Made by a program: the position numbers and the translations under genes
Notes under the pieces: model-generated
Told to the model about the DNA's origin: nothing
What the model saw: only the letters and a program-made list of their open reading frames with translations
Database searches by the model: none
In this document: positions 49,172-62,013 of the stretch, piece after piece
Position numbering within the stretch: position 1 is the first letter of the stretch
How the letters are laid out: every line of letters starts with the position of its first letter
Assembly (NCBI RefSeq): GCF_003073045.1
Contig: NC_037590.1
Location: 20,177,708 to 20,241,707 of the forward strand
Direction: 5' to 3'
Length of the DNA stretch: 64,000 bases
Origin: Pomacea canaliculata
Lineage: Eukaryota > Mollusca > Gastropoda > Architaenioglossa > Ampullariidae

Positions 49172-52100
49172 ATGGACGTGTTGTCCTTCATCGCCTTGTC
49201 CACACCCTTTGTGCTGCTCCTGACAGCGGGCTTCTTGTTCTACCTGTGAGTATCGAAACAGTTACTTTAAATCTTTATAAATTCTTGAAAGAAGTAGTAG
49301 CTTTGAGAAATAAAAGATGAAAAAAAAGAGAAGATTGCCTGCATCTTTTCCGTTGGTTGTTTATGAGAGGGGAATCACGTTTTCTTTATTTTAACTAAGT
49401 GTTCACGAAAATGAAGACAGTCTAGGAAAAATTTTACAATATCACAAACGATTACATTTCTGGTCCGTCACAGCTACGGAACTTGGCCCTATGGAGTGTG
49501 GAAGTCACTGGGTGTTGATGGACCCAAACCTTCACCTTTCATTGGCAACCACCATCAGCTGGCTACAGAGGTAAATTTGTCTATTTGATGTGTTGTTATC
49601 TGAGTATTCATCGTTTTTGTTTAGTGACACGACACAAAAGTTATTTCGATTTTAAATTGATTGCGTCTAGTAAAATTTTGTAAATGAATATTAAAATTCT
49701 TTTTTCAGGGAATCGAACCATTTATTGAGAGGCGGTCGAATAAATATGGTCGCACATTTGGGTATGTTTTACAATCCATTCTTACTAGCACTCCTTTTTA
49801 AAAATCTGTTTTTGGCTTTAAGTATCTGGTAAAGTTTTGCTTTGTTGCCGTTCTCCCTAATTCCTTGCACATCTACCTTCAGCAATCATACATCCTCTCA
49901 ATATTACGGAGTTATCCTTTCTTTCTACAGCTCTCTCTCTATATTTGTCTTATTATGTTTTAAACATTCTTTTTATATATTTCCATTTGTATCTTAGCAT
50001 CTATTCCGGACGTGTGCCTATGCTGGTGACCACAGACCTCGACATTTTAAAGGAAGTTCTTGTGAAAAATTTCAATCAGTTTACAGACAGATTTGTGAGT
50101 ATCCTATTGCCATAGCTCGCTAAAGTCTCTTAAGGTCAGTTAGAGGATTATTTGATTCCACAACAGATTGACTTGGTGACCAAATGAAACAAAACGTTTG
50201 TTACCTTTACATTTTGATTTACACTAGAAAGATAGTGTATTTTCAAATAAAAAGTGTACACAGAAGTACAACTTTGTTTCTTTCGTAACTATTCTCTTGC
50301 TTTTTTGACTGTGAACACTTTTAGGAAAGGGCTGAAATTTTTCCAGAGGAAGTTGGGTCGATGTTGCCATTCTCTACAGGTGCACAATGGAAAAGAATTC
50401 GACACATACTCACACCTACCTTTAACACGGCAAAGTTGAAACAGGTGAGCCAGTGCCAAGTAAGCTTTTGCTTGTTTCATTATTGTTGATTGATTTACAG
50501 TGTTGTCCATAGGAATGGGAATCCCATGGGAATCCCATGGGAAACGTCCCATGGGGCGGGATGGGATGGGACAGCACACATTTGTATTTCCCATGGTAGT
50601 CGATACTTAATATTGCAAAATAAATTTACTGTTATTTCATTCATCAAGGATTTAAATCTTTCCTCTGAATCATCTATTGTATGTGAAGTAGCAGGAATTA
50701 TAGAACAAAAGCCGAAAAGTGGTTTTCAGTGTTGTCCATAGGATTGTTAATACCATGGGAATCCCATGGGATACATCCCGTGGGATGGGACGGGATGGGA
50801 CAGGCATAAATCGCCATGGGACGGGATGGGATGGGATAGAAAAATATGTCCCATGGACAACCCTGTTGATTTATGTAGTATTGTAAGTGTACACTGTAGA
50901 GATCATCCACCGTAATTTTACTCGCAGAGCACACGTACCCCCAGACCAGGTCAATGCTCTTCCATAAGAGACATAATTTAATTTGCAATATTTTAAAATT
51001 GTGAGATAAAAACGATATTCTATTATAAACAGACTTCACAACTGTTGTGTTAGGGTGAGGTCCACACAGCCTAGAGGCTGTAATGGGTATGTGGAATAGG
51101 AAACCAATCGTGTCCATCAGTCGTCCTGACTTTTCCAGATAAATCAGGAACCGATTCCTGCAGAGTAGCTGTGAGGTTGTTCACAGTCGTAGGAATTCAC
51201 CACTTGTCTACCCCTTCCTCATATGTACCTATCTAATCTATCTTTACTCATTTGGAGATATCTATCTAAAGATGTATATTAATCTATATTTATGTGTACT
51301 GTGAATTTTATTATTTGTGTGCTTTAATATACTTTATATATGTAAGCTATATTTTCTCTGTATTTTTTCCTTTTACAGATGGAAAACTATATTCAACGCT
51401 GCAGCATCCAGCTCACAAAAAACATTGAGAAGGCTGTTAGTAAAGGCGAAAAGATTGATGTCAAAAAGTACTTTTTTTTGGTTATAGCTTTTCAGTATAT
51501 ATTTTGTCTGTTTATCTAATTTTTAATGCTAAACAAGAGATTTCATACCAGGACGTTTTAGTGAAAACTGAGGATTCTTTTTCTGTCCATTTGGCTTTGA
51601 TTATCAATTATCTTATTTTATGGGAATGGTAGTAATCTCAACGTGAACATTCCTTTGAAAATATCTAAAACTCTAGCTTTGGGAAAATAAGATTTTTAAC
51701 TAACACATGCAACACGCTTCATTGACTAGCATCTTATATTGTTAAAACTAATTGTCGGTAGATAGTCCTGCTAAACAAGGAGAGAAAACGCCGGGTACTA
51801 AGTCACTTCAGTCATTAAACACTCTGCTTGTTCCAAATTAAAATAGTAAATCCAAGTAAAATAGTTTCAATTTTGTGCCAGATGCTTTAGGGGCTACACC
51901 ATGGATGTGATCGCGGGCACTGGGTTTGGGATAGAAGTGAATTCTCAGAAAGATCTCAACGATCCATTCGTCAGAGATGCGGCGGGCCTTGTGCAAGAAA
52001 TTTTCACTCAAAAAGGATTGTTTATGTCACTTGCAAGTGAGGAAAATACTTGATAAAACGACAAATTTATAACTTATAATAGTCATATACGTATTTTTTT

Positions 52101-54986
52101 CTTATTATTTCTACCAAATTATTAAGAACCTACTAACAATGAGCTTAAGAATATGAGTTTATCACGTTAACGGCACTAATCCTAAGAGTTATGAACAAAA
52201 GTGACTTCGTGTTATGAGTCACTCTACTTATATTTACTGTACTTTTTTCAGAGGCTGCTCCATTCCTGATACCCTTTATAAGATTTCTGGTTACAAATTT
52301 CTTTCAACCCAGAGGATGGAAGTCATTCGGGGAAAACCTTCACCGCATTATACAAGATCGAAAACTGGAAGGAAACATGAATGTATGTGTAGAACAACTG
52401 TGTCACTTGTATGTCAGTGAGCATGTATATCTACGTATGTAGGTAAAACTAGTTTGAGCACGCCTATATTCACATTTACACTCACGCATAAAAATTAATG
52501 CACCCATCCACTCCACCCCCTACAATCTCTCTCTCACACACACACACATATCAATGTAGTTTTCAGAATATTCTCATCATGGCTTACATTTACATTCTCG
52601 CTTATATATTTTGTTGTACAGAGAAAACCTGACTTTCTTCAGCTACTCCTGAGCTGTGAGGTAAATCAGAGTCCAGAAAAAGACCAAATGAATGGTAAAT
52701 GAATTTGTTTTTATCACTGAGTCACATCTGGTAAATGATACCGCACATTATTTAGGTATGTCAGACAACTACACGAATCGTTATAATATTATCATATAAG
52801 CGAGATTAAAAGAACAATTAAATTTTAAAGTCAAGATAAATTGTATCTCCCACAGCTGTGAAATTCATTTTAAATACAGTTTGCATCATCGAAGTAAATC
52901 GGAGTATTTAATTATACCCTTGTCATAGACTTGCTCATTTTGTAAACAATTAAATTAATACTAAACTCAACTCTTCTTATAGTCAGTTCAGTGATGAATG
53001 TACATCATGAAGAAGATGGTGACCATTTCTATTGCAGTTTTATCAGAAGTCGAGGTCGTCGCCCAAGCAATGATTTTGTTGACCGCTGGACACGAAATGA
53101 CGGCCAACACCCTGCAGTACCTGACCTTTGCCCTGGCGCTCCACCCACAGGTGCAGGAGAAGGTCGTGCGGGAAATCAACCAACAGCTTGGTGATGTGAG
53201 TTTTTCTTTCATGATACTATTATAACAACAAAGTATTAGTAGTAACCTCATATCAATAGTACTTGTCCTCATCTCCTTTTCATCATCGGAAATATGCTGG
53301 ATGAGATAGAAGATGAAAGAAACAATTGGATGGATAGCAACAAAATGTAAGAAATCAGAGTAAATAGAATCTGTACTGCTACTAATTTGGGTAGAAGCAT
53401 AGTGAGTCTTAGTGACATTGGTACCAAAGAGGACACTACCCTGTTTCCTTGCTAACCTTTCTCAGGAGACACCTACCTATGAGGGTGTATCAAAGCTGAA
53501 ATACCTGGACTGCGTCATCCAGGAGACACTGCGGATGTATCCTTCCGTCAACTCGTAAGAACTTTGTGTATCTCTGCTGTCATTTTGGTGACACATAGGT
53601 GAAGGCAATAAATACAATGATATGTTGTTTGGTGTTGTTCCTAGATACCTCATCACCCTTGGTTCTTTGTTTTAACTATTTACTACAAGATATCTTATCA
53701 GCTTTCTAGCGATGTAGAAGATATGTTGACAATATTATGAGCCATGAGGACGAATGAAACTGTTTTTATTAAAACTCTGATTTTTGATACACTTGTAGAA
53801 CAAACAGAATGGCATTAGAAGAGGTCACCATTAAAGGCATTACAATCCCTAAGGGCGCTGGAGTTATGATTCCTATCGCCAACGTGATGAGAGACCCGGA
53901 GTACTTCCCTGAACCTGACAAGTTCTTACCTGAACGGTGAGAGATTTATTGACGACTTGTTTTGTGCTTAGTACTTTACCAGAGATGTATACAGATAAAA
54001 GGAACAGATGTTTTCAGTTGAACATTAATGTGACATTGAAAAAGAGTGCGCAGCTGCTTTATATAAAAGAGAACAGATTGTAGTCAAAGGTAAAAGGCAC
54101 AAACAACAGAAAAAAATCATTTAAAACAAAGCTCTGCACAAAATCAATGAAAAATAGCAAAATAAAGCTGCTGAGGTAAGAAAAAATATTGTTGTGGAGA
54201 ATTCACTCAAACACAAATGTTAAACAAGGAAAGGTAAGCATTGGACACACACAGATGAGCAAGCGGATAAACCAAAATCATCATCAAAATTAGTTTCTAA
54301 AAAGTAGCTCACCGCCAACCTTTCAAAACTAGTTCCCTATTATGACAATCAAAAGTGTTTCATTTTTGTCTTTAAAGTGTACTTTAAAACAAATTTGACA
54401 TCCTGAATGTCAACACGGGATGAGGGTTATAGGTCGGCTATGTAAGACCATGCAATGGAAGTGATTCTGTACAGGCTGAGTAATGAGAGGAAACTTTCTT
54501 GTGCAGGTTTTTGGAAGACAATGTTAGCCCCATCTCATTCTTGGCATTCGGGTATGGACCTCGTCTGTGTATTGGCATGCGTCTGGCTCTGCTGCAGATG
54601 AAGATGGCCATGGTTCATGTGCTGAGGAGAGTAAAGTTTATCAAGACAAACGACCTGCAGGTGAGATGCAACAGAAAGGTACCAGAGATCACAAGAAAGT
54701 CTTAGCCTCATCTTTCTTATATTTGAGAGCCACAGTTGGCTCAGACACAGATTTACATAAACCATAGTCTTGAGAGAGTTGTTTAATAAGTTAATATTTT
54801 TGTAAAAATTGACATTATCAGGAAGTGAGCTACCGTAGCTACTGATCGCATTTGATAATATATACATTTATTGTGACTCTTTGTGTACAGGAAATCCTGA
54901 AGATTAAGCCTGGCTCACTTTTTAACCTCCCAGACAAAGTCATTGCCATCAGTGGCGAAATGAGAGACACAGCCAACACACCTTAG
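49172..54986 (+). CDS. Gene F: CYP3-clan cytochrome P450, intact, 507 aa, AGHEMT I-helix
   Basis: Exons are 49172-49245, 49474-49570, 49709-49761, 49998-50094, 50325-50444, 51379-51467, 51882-52036, 52252-52382, 52622-52694, 53038-53195, 53466-53554, 53799-53936, 54507-54660 and 54891-54986 (1524 bases, TAG). Anchor MDVLSFIALSTPF with a hydrophobic run; YGVWKSLGVDGPKPSP hinge; WKRIR 129-133; I-helix AGHEMT 313-318; ETLR 369-372; PERF; heme loop FGYGPRLCIG 439-448 with Cys446. The distal-pocket threonine after the acid, which normally helps split dioxygen, is Met317 here. The exon 6 donor is a weak GTACTT; all other junctions are ordinary. Exons 9 and 13 are shorter than in A-E and match gene G, its tandem sister. 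Intron 5 carries a composite MITE. Confidence 0.94.
50498..50865. mobile_element. Composite of two hAT-like MITEs with shared 8-bp target duplication, gene F intron 5
   Basis: The left copy starts CAGTGTTGTCCATAGG at 50498 and has lost its right end near 50597. After about 130 bases of other sequence comes a complete copy at 50727-50865 ending CCATGGACAACCCTG. The sequence TTGATTTA occurs immediately before the left copy (50490-50497) and immediately after the right copy (50866-50873). The flanks of the inner complete copy alone do not match well. The outer pair therefore behaves as one inserted unit. Confidence 0.75.
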
Positions 54987-57199
54987 GGCACAGTTATGGG
55001 GCTTTACAGGGAAACATACTGCAGTGGACACCATGGAGCTAATTGTTATATTCACCTAGCCTGTCATTCGGTAAAGGCAAGGGGAAAACGTCTTCTGGAT
55101 CGGAAATGACCTGGTGATCAAAGTGCAAATCCGGGGTCATTCAACAAGCAGTGGAAAATGATTATTTTAACGTTTATAAGACTAGCCAAGGTAGACTATA
55201 AATCCCTGTCCTAGAAGTAAAAATATTATCTTTCTGTAAAAGTGCAGTCTCTAAAAATAAGTAACTATGAAGCAGATAACTTTAATTGTAGTACAAAAGC
55301 CTTCAATGTCAATGTCCTGCATGTCTATTTTATTTTAGTATTCACTTAGTACCTTTGACTTCATTACCCCATATCAAATTCCTGCATTTGATTGGATGTG
55401 TGTGTGTCAAGGTATACCTAGATATAAATTGTGTATGCACTTTTCGATTTTATTGTTCCTCTTTTTTTATTTTGTAATGAACAAATGCACAACACATAAA
55501 TCGCAATAGAATATTGCAATATTTCACAGTATACTTTTGTGAAAATATGTTTCTTTTTTGCGTTACTGTATGTCTGAAATAAAGAAGCAATATGCAACAG
55601 CCATCTTATGTAGGTGTTCCTTGTTGAGAAAGAGTGTACAAGACTTACATGTCATCTGCTAAACTTCTCGGTTAATGAAATACGACTCAAAAATTGCTGA
55701 AACAGAGACAAAACATGGCAATCTTGTTTCTAATGTACTGTACAATGGTCCACAAAGGTAGTTATCAACTTAGAAACTGGAAAGCGGACAGACGAGAGGA
55801 CAGAGCGATGACCTGTTCGATTTAGCGCAGCAATCTTTTTCTTGTCAGTCCAGCTGGCGGGAATGATCCCTGCACCTCCCCATGAATCAAACTATTTCAA
55901 ATCGTCCAGAAAAGGTAGTTTTATTGATGTGTGCTATTTCTGCATGTTTTGTAAAAGTTTTGTATTTGTATTTCTATATCTCTGTCTTCAATGTTTCATA
56001 ATGGACTCCTAGAAACAGCCATTGCACTGTTGTACACAAGGCGATTACTAACGATTGTCCATGTTTACAAATCAGACCTTTTTATGATGCAAGCAACCGT
56101 TGAAGTTTCTGTGAACACTACAATGAACACGATCTCTCCGTGTCTTCTGTTTTCACTGAAACGGATGTGTCTCACATGATGCTAACAGGACACCTCACCC
56201 TATTACTTACCTGCCCTTGACTACGTGTTGCTATTAATAAGTATGACACACTGCCCGCTAAATGACGCGGAGTAATATATATAATGTTGAACTGTTATCG
56301 TAGCCTGTCTTTCAACCAATGAGAAGTGCTGTGTACCCTAGTTACGGAAAGTACTCAGATGAGCTTCGTGCAAATAATTTTCAGTGGTTTCAATAAACTT
56401 CTAGAACTTTGAACCACAACTTGTAGATTGGAAAATTTTTGTGCTGTGTCGACAGCATCCACAATATTTCTAGACAGAAGATATTACAAACATGTTGCAT
56501 ACCTCAGCGTGAAATGCTTTCAGCAGTCGTGACCGGTTTATGTTATAATAAAGAGCTTCTCTGTAGTGTTTATTTCTCATTAGAAGGTGGGTGAGGAGGT
56601 GATACAGAGGACGGGAAGATGTTTAAGCCAGAGCTGAATAAAAGCTGGATGTGATGTGATGTAGTGCCATCTGTGGGACCTCCCCAGACTTCTTACACTC
56701 TAAGGAGACGATACTCTGTCACATGTCACACTGTCCTTCCAATGCCAAACATTCACCGAAAATCTCAACTGAACTTTTCACCCCGTTCTAAGTTTAGCTG
56801 AAGAGTTAGATGTTTCGAAAAAATCTCTTGCAACAACCTGTTTTGTCCCGGGTAAAGATGTGTTTTATCTTTATTTCTCTTTTCTCTTCTGTGTCTCTCT
56901 TTCTCTGTAAGTGGTTAATATCGTTTGATACGATTGTCTTGAACTAGTGATAGTTTCTGACACCAATTGCCTCCCTCCCCTTGTTCATACGGTGTATTGA
57001 AATGCGGACAACTAAAGTGCACATGACATCTTCTATTGAAGTGCACATGACATCTTCTATTTAAATACACATGACATCTTCTATTAAAGCCCAGGATCAG
57101 AACCTTTTGTCCAAGAGATCGCACAGCCGTATTGGCAGTGGTAGTGTTAGTGGTAAGGTTTAGAATTCTTCAGAAATCAGTCTGCATCCGGAGACTAGG
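54987..57199. other. F-G intergenic region, duplicated flank
   Basis: Non-coding. The region to about 56600 is colinear with 62014-63600 downstream of gene G (for example atataaattgtgtatgcac, gtaggtgttcctt / ataggtgttcctt, acctcagcgt). AATAAA at 55578-55583 is a possible poly(A) signal but lies about 590 bases past the stop, and the G copy reads AATAGA. The proximal upstream region of gene G holds the triple repeat. Confidence 0.55.
57015..57086. repeat. 24-bp unit repeated three times upstream of gene G
   Basis: Units at 57015-57038, 57039-57062 and 57063-57086; each contains CACATGACATCTTCTATT. The array ends 113 bases before the gene G ATG and is absent from the matching position upstream of gene F. 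Confidence 0.85.
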
Positions 57200-60100
57200 A
57201 TGGACTTGCTGTCATTTATTGACCTATCTACATCCTTTGTACTGATCCTGTTAGCAAGTTTCTTGTTTTACCTGTGAGTATCGAAGTATTAATGTTGAAA
57301 TTTTACCTTATTACACTAAATGGACAAAACAAATTAAGAGAGATGAAAGAGTAGTAGCAAGGCAATACTCTTGTGCACATTATTTTGTCAGGTATGGGAC
57401 GAGGGAAACTTTTTTTGGTGCTAATTATTTTCTACAAATGAAAACAGATCCAACAGATTGTTTAGAATAGTGAAAACAAATTCTCAACATGGACAATTGT
57501 ATCTGTGGACTGTCTCAGATACGGAATTTGGCCCTACGGAGTGTGGAAGTCACTGGGTGTTGATGGACCCAAGCCTTCACCTTTCATTGGCAACCAGTAT
57601 CAACTGGCTACAGAGGTAAAGCTTACTAGTTAAAATGTTAGCTGGCTTTATTCTCCAAAATTTTGTTTTTAATTGTGATAATTATGTGAGCATGATAGTT
57701 TGTGTTCAGTAACAGGACATAAAGAATGTTAATGTAAAATTTATGTCATTATTAACTAAATTGTTTTCTTGAAGGTTTCTTTTGAATAAAACTTTAAAAC
57801 ATTTTTCAGGGAGCAGTGCCATTTATTCAAAAATGGTCGAAGAAATATGGTCGCACATTTGGGTAGGTTTTAATCACAAGTTCTTGGTTATGTCCTACAT
57901 GTGTGGAAGACTTAAACTCTCTAGAACAGTCCTGCTTTCTTTCGACTAATTTTTTTTTCGTCTGTCTCAATTTACGATACTATCTCGGGATTCACAGCTT
58001 TATCCATTTTTCATAGCCTTTCTCTGTGCTAATCTTTAACATTTTGTTTTAATGCATTTTTGTAGCGACTTATATTTGTATTTCAGCATATATTGTGGAC
58101 GTCTGCCGATGCTGGTAACCACAGACGTTGACATTCTAAAAGAAATTCTTGTGAAAGATTTCAACAAGTTTGCAGACCGATTTGTGAGTATACAAAGTTA
58201 TAGTTTGCTATATAATGCCATATGAAGGATTATTTAATTTTAAAATAAAAAAGGCTCAACCTCATGATTGTACTAAATCAAATGTTAGTTACCGCTGAAG
58301 ACCATCTTTTTTTAGCAGCACTCGAAAAAGAGACTGATAGAATTTAAACAGAATATTTTGATTCCACTTAAAAGTTTAAAGTGTTTATAAATAAAATATG
58401 CACATCAAAGAATCAACAAAATATCTATCTTATTAAACTCTCGTATTTTCGACATTTAACCTTTCAGGAGAATGTTGAGACTTTTCCAAAGGAAGTTCAG
58501 TCGATGTTGGCATTTACCACAGGCGGACAATGGAAAAGAATTCGACACATACTCACACCTACCTTTAGTACGGGAAAATTGAAGCAGGTAAGAGCATCAT
58601 TTGTCAAGTCAGGTGCAAAGTAAGCTGGCTAATGAGTTTGTCTTTGTACAGAGGGTGCATTAGGTTATAATTTCTATAATTTCCATATTTTTTTTCACTT
58701 CCGAGCTTTTTTATTTTTTTTAAAAACTTGTGTGTATTTAGTAATTTAGTATCACTTCTTTGTAAGTGTAATCTCTTGGAAGCTGTTGATGTGAGAGACA
58801 GTTATTTTTACAGATGGAACACTATATTCAACGCTGCTGCATCCAGCTGACGAACAACATAGAGGAGGCTATTCGGAGAGGTGAAAAGATAGATGTCAAA
58901 AGGTGAGAATTTTATCCGATTACAGTTATTCATGAGATTTTTTTTGTTTGTTTGTTTTCTTTTCCTGCGAATCTAATGTCTCCCCAAATCTTTTTTAACC
59001 AAATAATTATGTCTATAGATCAAAGTCCTTCAATTCCCACTTTCGTGAGGAAATGATACTATTTTTTTGTGTAAAATCTTGGCATTTCTTTTAAAGCAAC
59101 AAAGACAGAGTTGTTTGAAGCGGAAGATCGCTATCGAAGAAGTGTAAATCAAGTGTACTTACTTCACTTACTAACATTGCTAAAACTTGTCAATTATTTG
59201 TAGAGCGGCGAGTACTCAGTTCCTCCTGATTTCGACACCTTGCACTGTGCCCATTGTAACCTGTGTTACACACCTGAGAAACCGTTTCCTTTTGTTTGCC
59301 AGAGTCTGTGGTGGCTACACCATGGACGTGATCGCCGGCACGGCGTTTGGTGTGGAAGTGAATTCTCAGAAAGACCTCGACCATCCATTCGTCAGAGATG
59401 CAGGGACATTTTTGACAGACATCCTCTCCCAAGGGGATTTTTTGCTCTTACTTTCAAGTAAGAAAAATGACTCTTGTTTTCAATAATTGGGTCTTATGCT
59501 GATTTAATAAAGAGAGCTAACCCATGAACACATCCTAAGAGCTACAACCAAGAATGAGGTTGTATTATTATTGTATTTCATTGTTAATTTACTGTTATAA
59601 ATTTTTTTCAGAGGCCATTCCAGTTCTGGTTCCGTTTATAAATTTTCTGGTTAGACATTTCTTTCAACCAAGAGGATACAAGTCATTCATAAGAAACGTT
59701 GAGCGCATTAAAGAAGAAAGACAACTGGAGGAAAATAGAAATGTATGTATTGGACAACAGTGACAACAGTATTCTCTTCTACACACACACATGCGCGCTC
59801 GCAGAAATAAAAAAACCTTCAAGGTGTGACACGTTTAATGAACAGAGAAAGCATCAATACAGTTTCATTACAAAATAATATATAGGATTTCAAATATTTT
59901 CACAAATAATATTTTTTTTTGCTGCACAGAAGAAACCTGACTTTCTCCAGTTAATGCTGAGCTGCGAAGAAAACCAAAGTCCAAACAAAGATCGAATGAA
60001 TGGTAAAGGGTTTTGTCTTTATGACTGAAACAGATTAAGTAACTGACTCGGAATGGCGGGGAGAGAGAGAGAGAGGGAGGGAGAATATATAAACATGAAA

Positions 60101-62013
60101 TAACCACGCAAGGCCAGATATCTTATACCGACTCCAGCAATATGGTATATGTTTTGATCTGATAACAATTTATATTATATACAAAACATTAAAACATTCA
60201 ACTGTATCTCGGTCGGACACGTCATTTATGTACAAATGTTTTTTAAATGTGTATTAAAATATAGCATTCAGTTATAACTGTAAATCATAAAGAATATGCC
60301 GACCATCTGTTATTGCAGTTTTGTCAAGTGTTGAACTCATCGCACAAGCATCAGTTTTTTTCATCGCTGGCTACGAATCAACAGCATCCACCCTGCAGTT
60401 CATGGCCTACCTCCTGGCGCTGCACCCGGAGGTACAGGAGAAGATTGTGAGGGAAATCAAGGACAGGCTTGGCGATGTGAGTTTTTTTTTTTTGTTTTGT
60501 TTCATTGTTGAATTTTTGCTATTACCATTGACTTCACCTCTTGTTCATGTTATACACACTTGTCATGTTTACCTTTGATGTCTGTAGCACCCATCATGAT
60601 GTTTACGATACCAGGAAAAAATAGAAAATGAAACAAAAATCATCCACTTGAAAGAAGAGAGATGAAATGTAGTGTAACATATAAGAGAAAGCTTGGATTT
60701 GACTAAGAAAAAAAAAGCCATTGTAGTCATAAATTGATTCTATGTTTAATCAGGAGATACCTGATCACGATGGGATTTTGAAGTTGAAATACCTGGACAG
60801 CGCCATCCACGAGACATTGCGGCTGTATCCTCCCTTCTACTTGTAAGTGTGATTGTTTGGTAACAGACAGACGCAGAAGACGAGTAAAATGTTGGCATGA
60901 TGTTATATTTTAATTACCTTCACTCATCGCATCAATTTTGTTTGACAATTTACTCAAAGACGTCTAATCTACTTTGTAGATATGAATTAAGGAATATTTT
61001 GATAATATTCTCAGTACTGTGCACGACTCAACTGTCCATACCTTATTGGCTATAAAACTCTTACTCATAATGATCTGAATTTTTATAGCACTGACAGGAT
61101 GGCATCTGAAGAGGTCACTATCAAAGGCGTTACAATCCCTAAGGGAGCTGGAGTTATGATTCCTATCGCCAACGTGATGAGAGACCCGGAGTACTTCCCT
61201 GACCCTGACAACTTCATACCTGAGCGGTGAGCGATACGAGGTTAATACAAAGACTTAATCAAAATTATAATGAATAGGTTTGTAAACAATCCATTCAGAT
61301 ATGGTAAGCATGAAAAACACACATCAACAGGTACAGACACACACACGCGCACGCTACAAAAACTGAGAATTTTATTTTTAATGTTAGTATAGTGTTTATT
61401 TCCAGGAACTCAAAGGCGTAGTTTTTTGTCTACAAACACACAAACAAGAATACCTCTATGTGATGAGGAGTGAAGACATTTTTGCACAGGTTTTACGAAG
61501 GCAGCGTCGATCCCATCTCCTTCTTGGCATTTGGGTTTGGTCCTCGTCTGTGTCTTGGCATGCGTCTGTCTCTGCTGGAGGTGAAGATGGCCATGGTGCA
61601 CGTGCTGAGGAGAGTGAAGTTTGTGAAGACAGACGACCTACAGGTGAGATAACAAACCACCGCCATGCATCTTTTGTACACAGTCAACGCCATAAAAGTG
61701 GCTTAAAAAATAAAGAAATAAAATTTTGAAAGATAAAGCTTACAGAGTAGATCTACATACATTAGAAAGATAAACACATGGCAATATAAAATTGTAAGTT
61801 TTGAAAATAGTAGACTTCAAATGATAAGAAAAAAGATATGAGGTAACTCTATTTCTGATAGCTTTTGATGTCGTATTTATAAATGTGTTGTGCATCACGT
61901 TTTGTACGTGTTTACAGGAAAGTCTGAAGATGAAGCCTGGCTATGATCTGACCATTCCAGACCGAGTGATTGCCATCAAAGCTGTCATGCGAGACATAGC
62001 TGCCACAGGTTAG
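57200..62013 (+). CDS. Gene G: CYP3-clan cytochrome P450, intact, 507 aa, AGYEST I-helix
   Basis: Exons are 57200-57273, 57519-57615, 57810-57862, 58087-58183, 58468-58587, 58814-58902, 59303-59457, 59612-59742, 59930-60002, 60319-60476, 60754-60842, 61089-61226, 61490-61643 and 61918-62013 (1524 bases, TAG). Anchor MDLLSFIDLSTSF plus a hydrophobic run, hinge GVDGPKPSP, WKRIR 129-133, I-helix AGYEST 313-318, ETLR 369-372, PERF, heme loop FGFGPRLCLG 439-448 with Cys446. The I-helix threonine is replaced by Ser317, a conservative hydroxyl change. It is a tandem copy of gene F, with identical exon lengths and duplicated 3' flank, and exon 12 is nearly identical to that of F. Confidence 0.95.
60059..60084. 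repeat. (GA)n tract in gene G intron 9
   Basis: Short purine tract gagagaga with gg interruptions. Confidence 0.7.
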
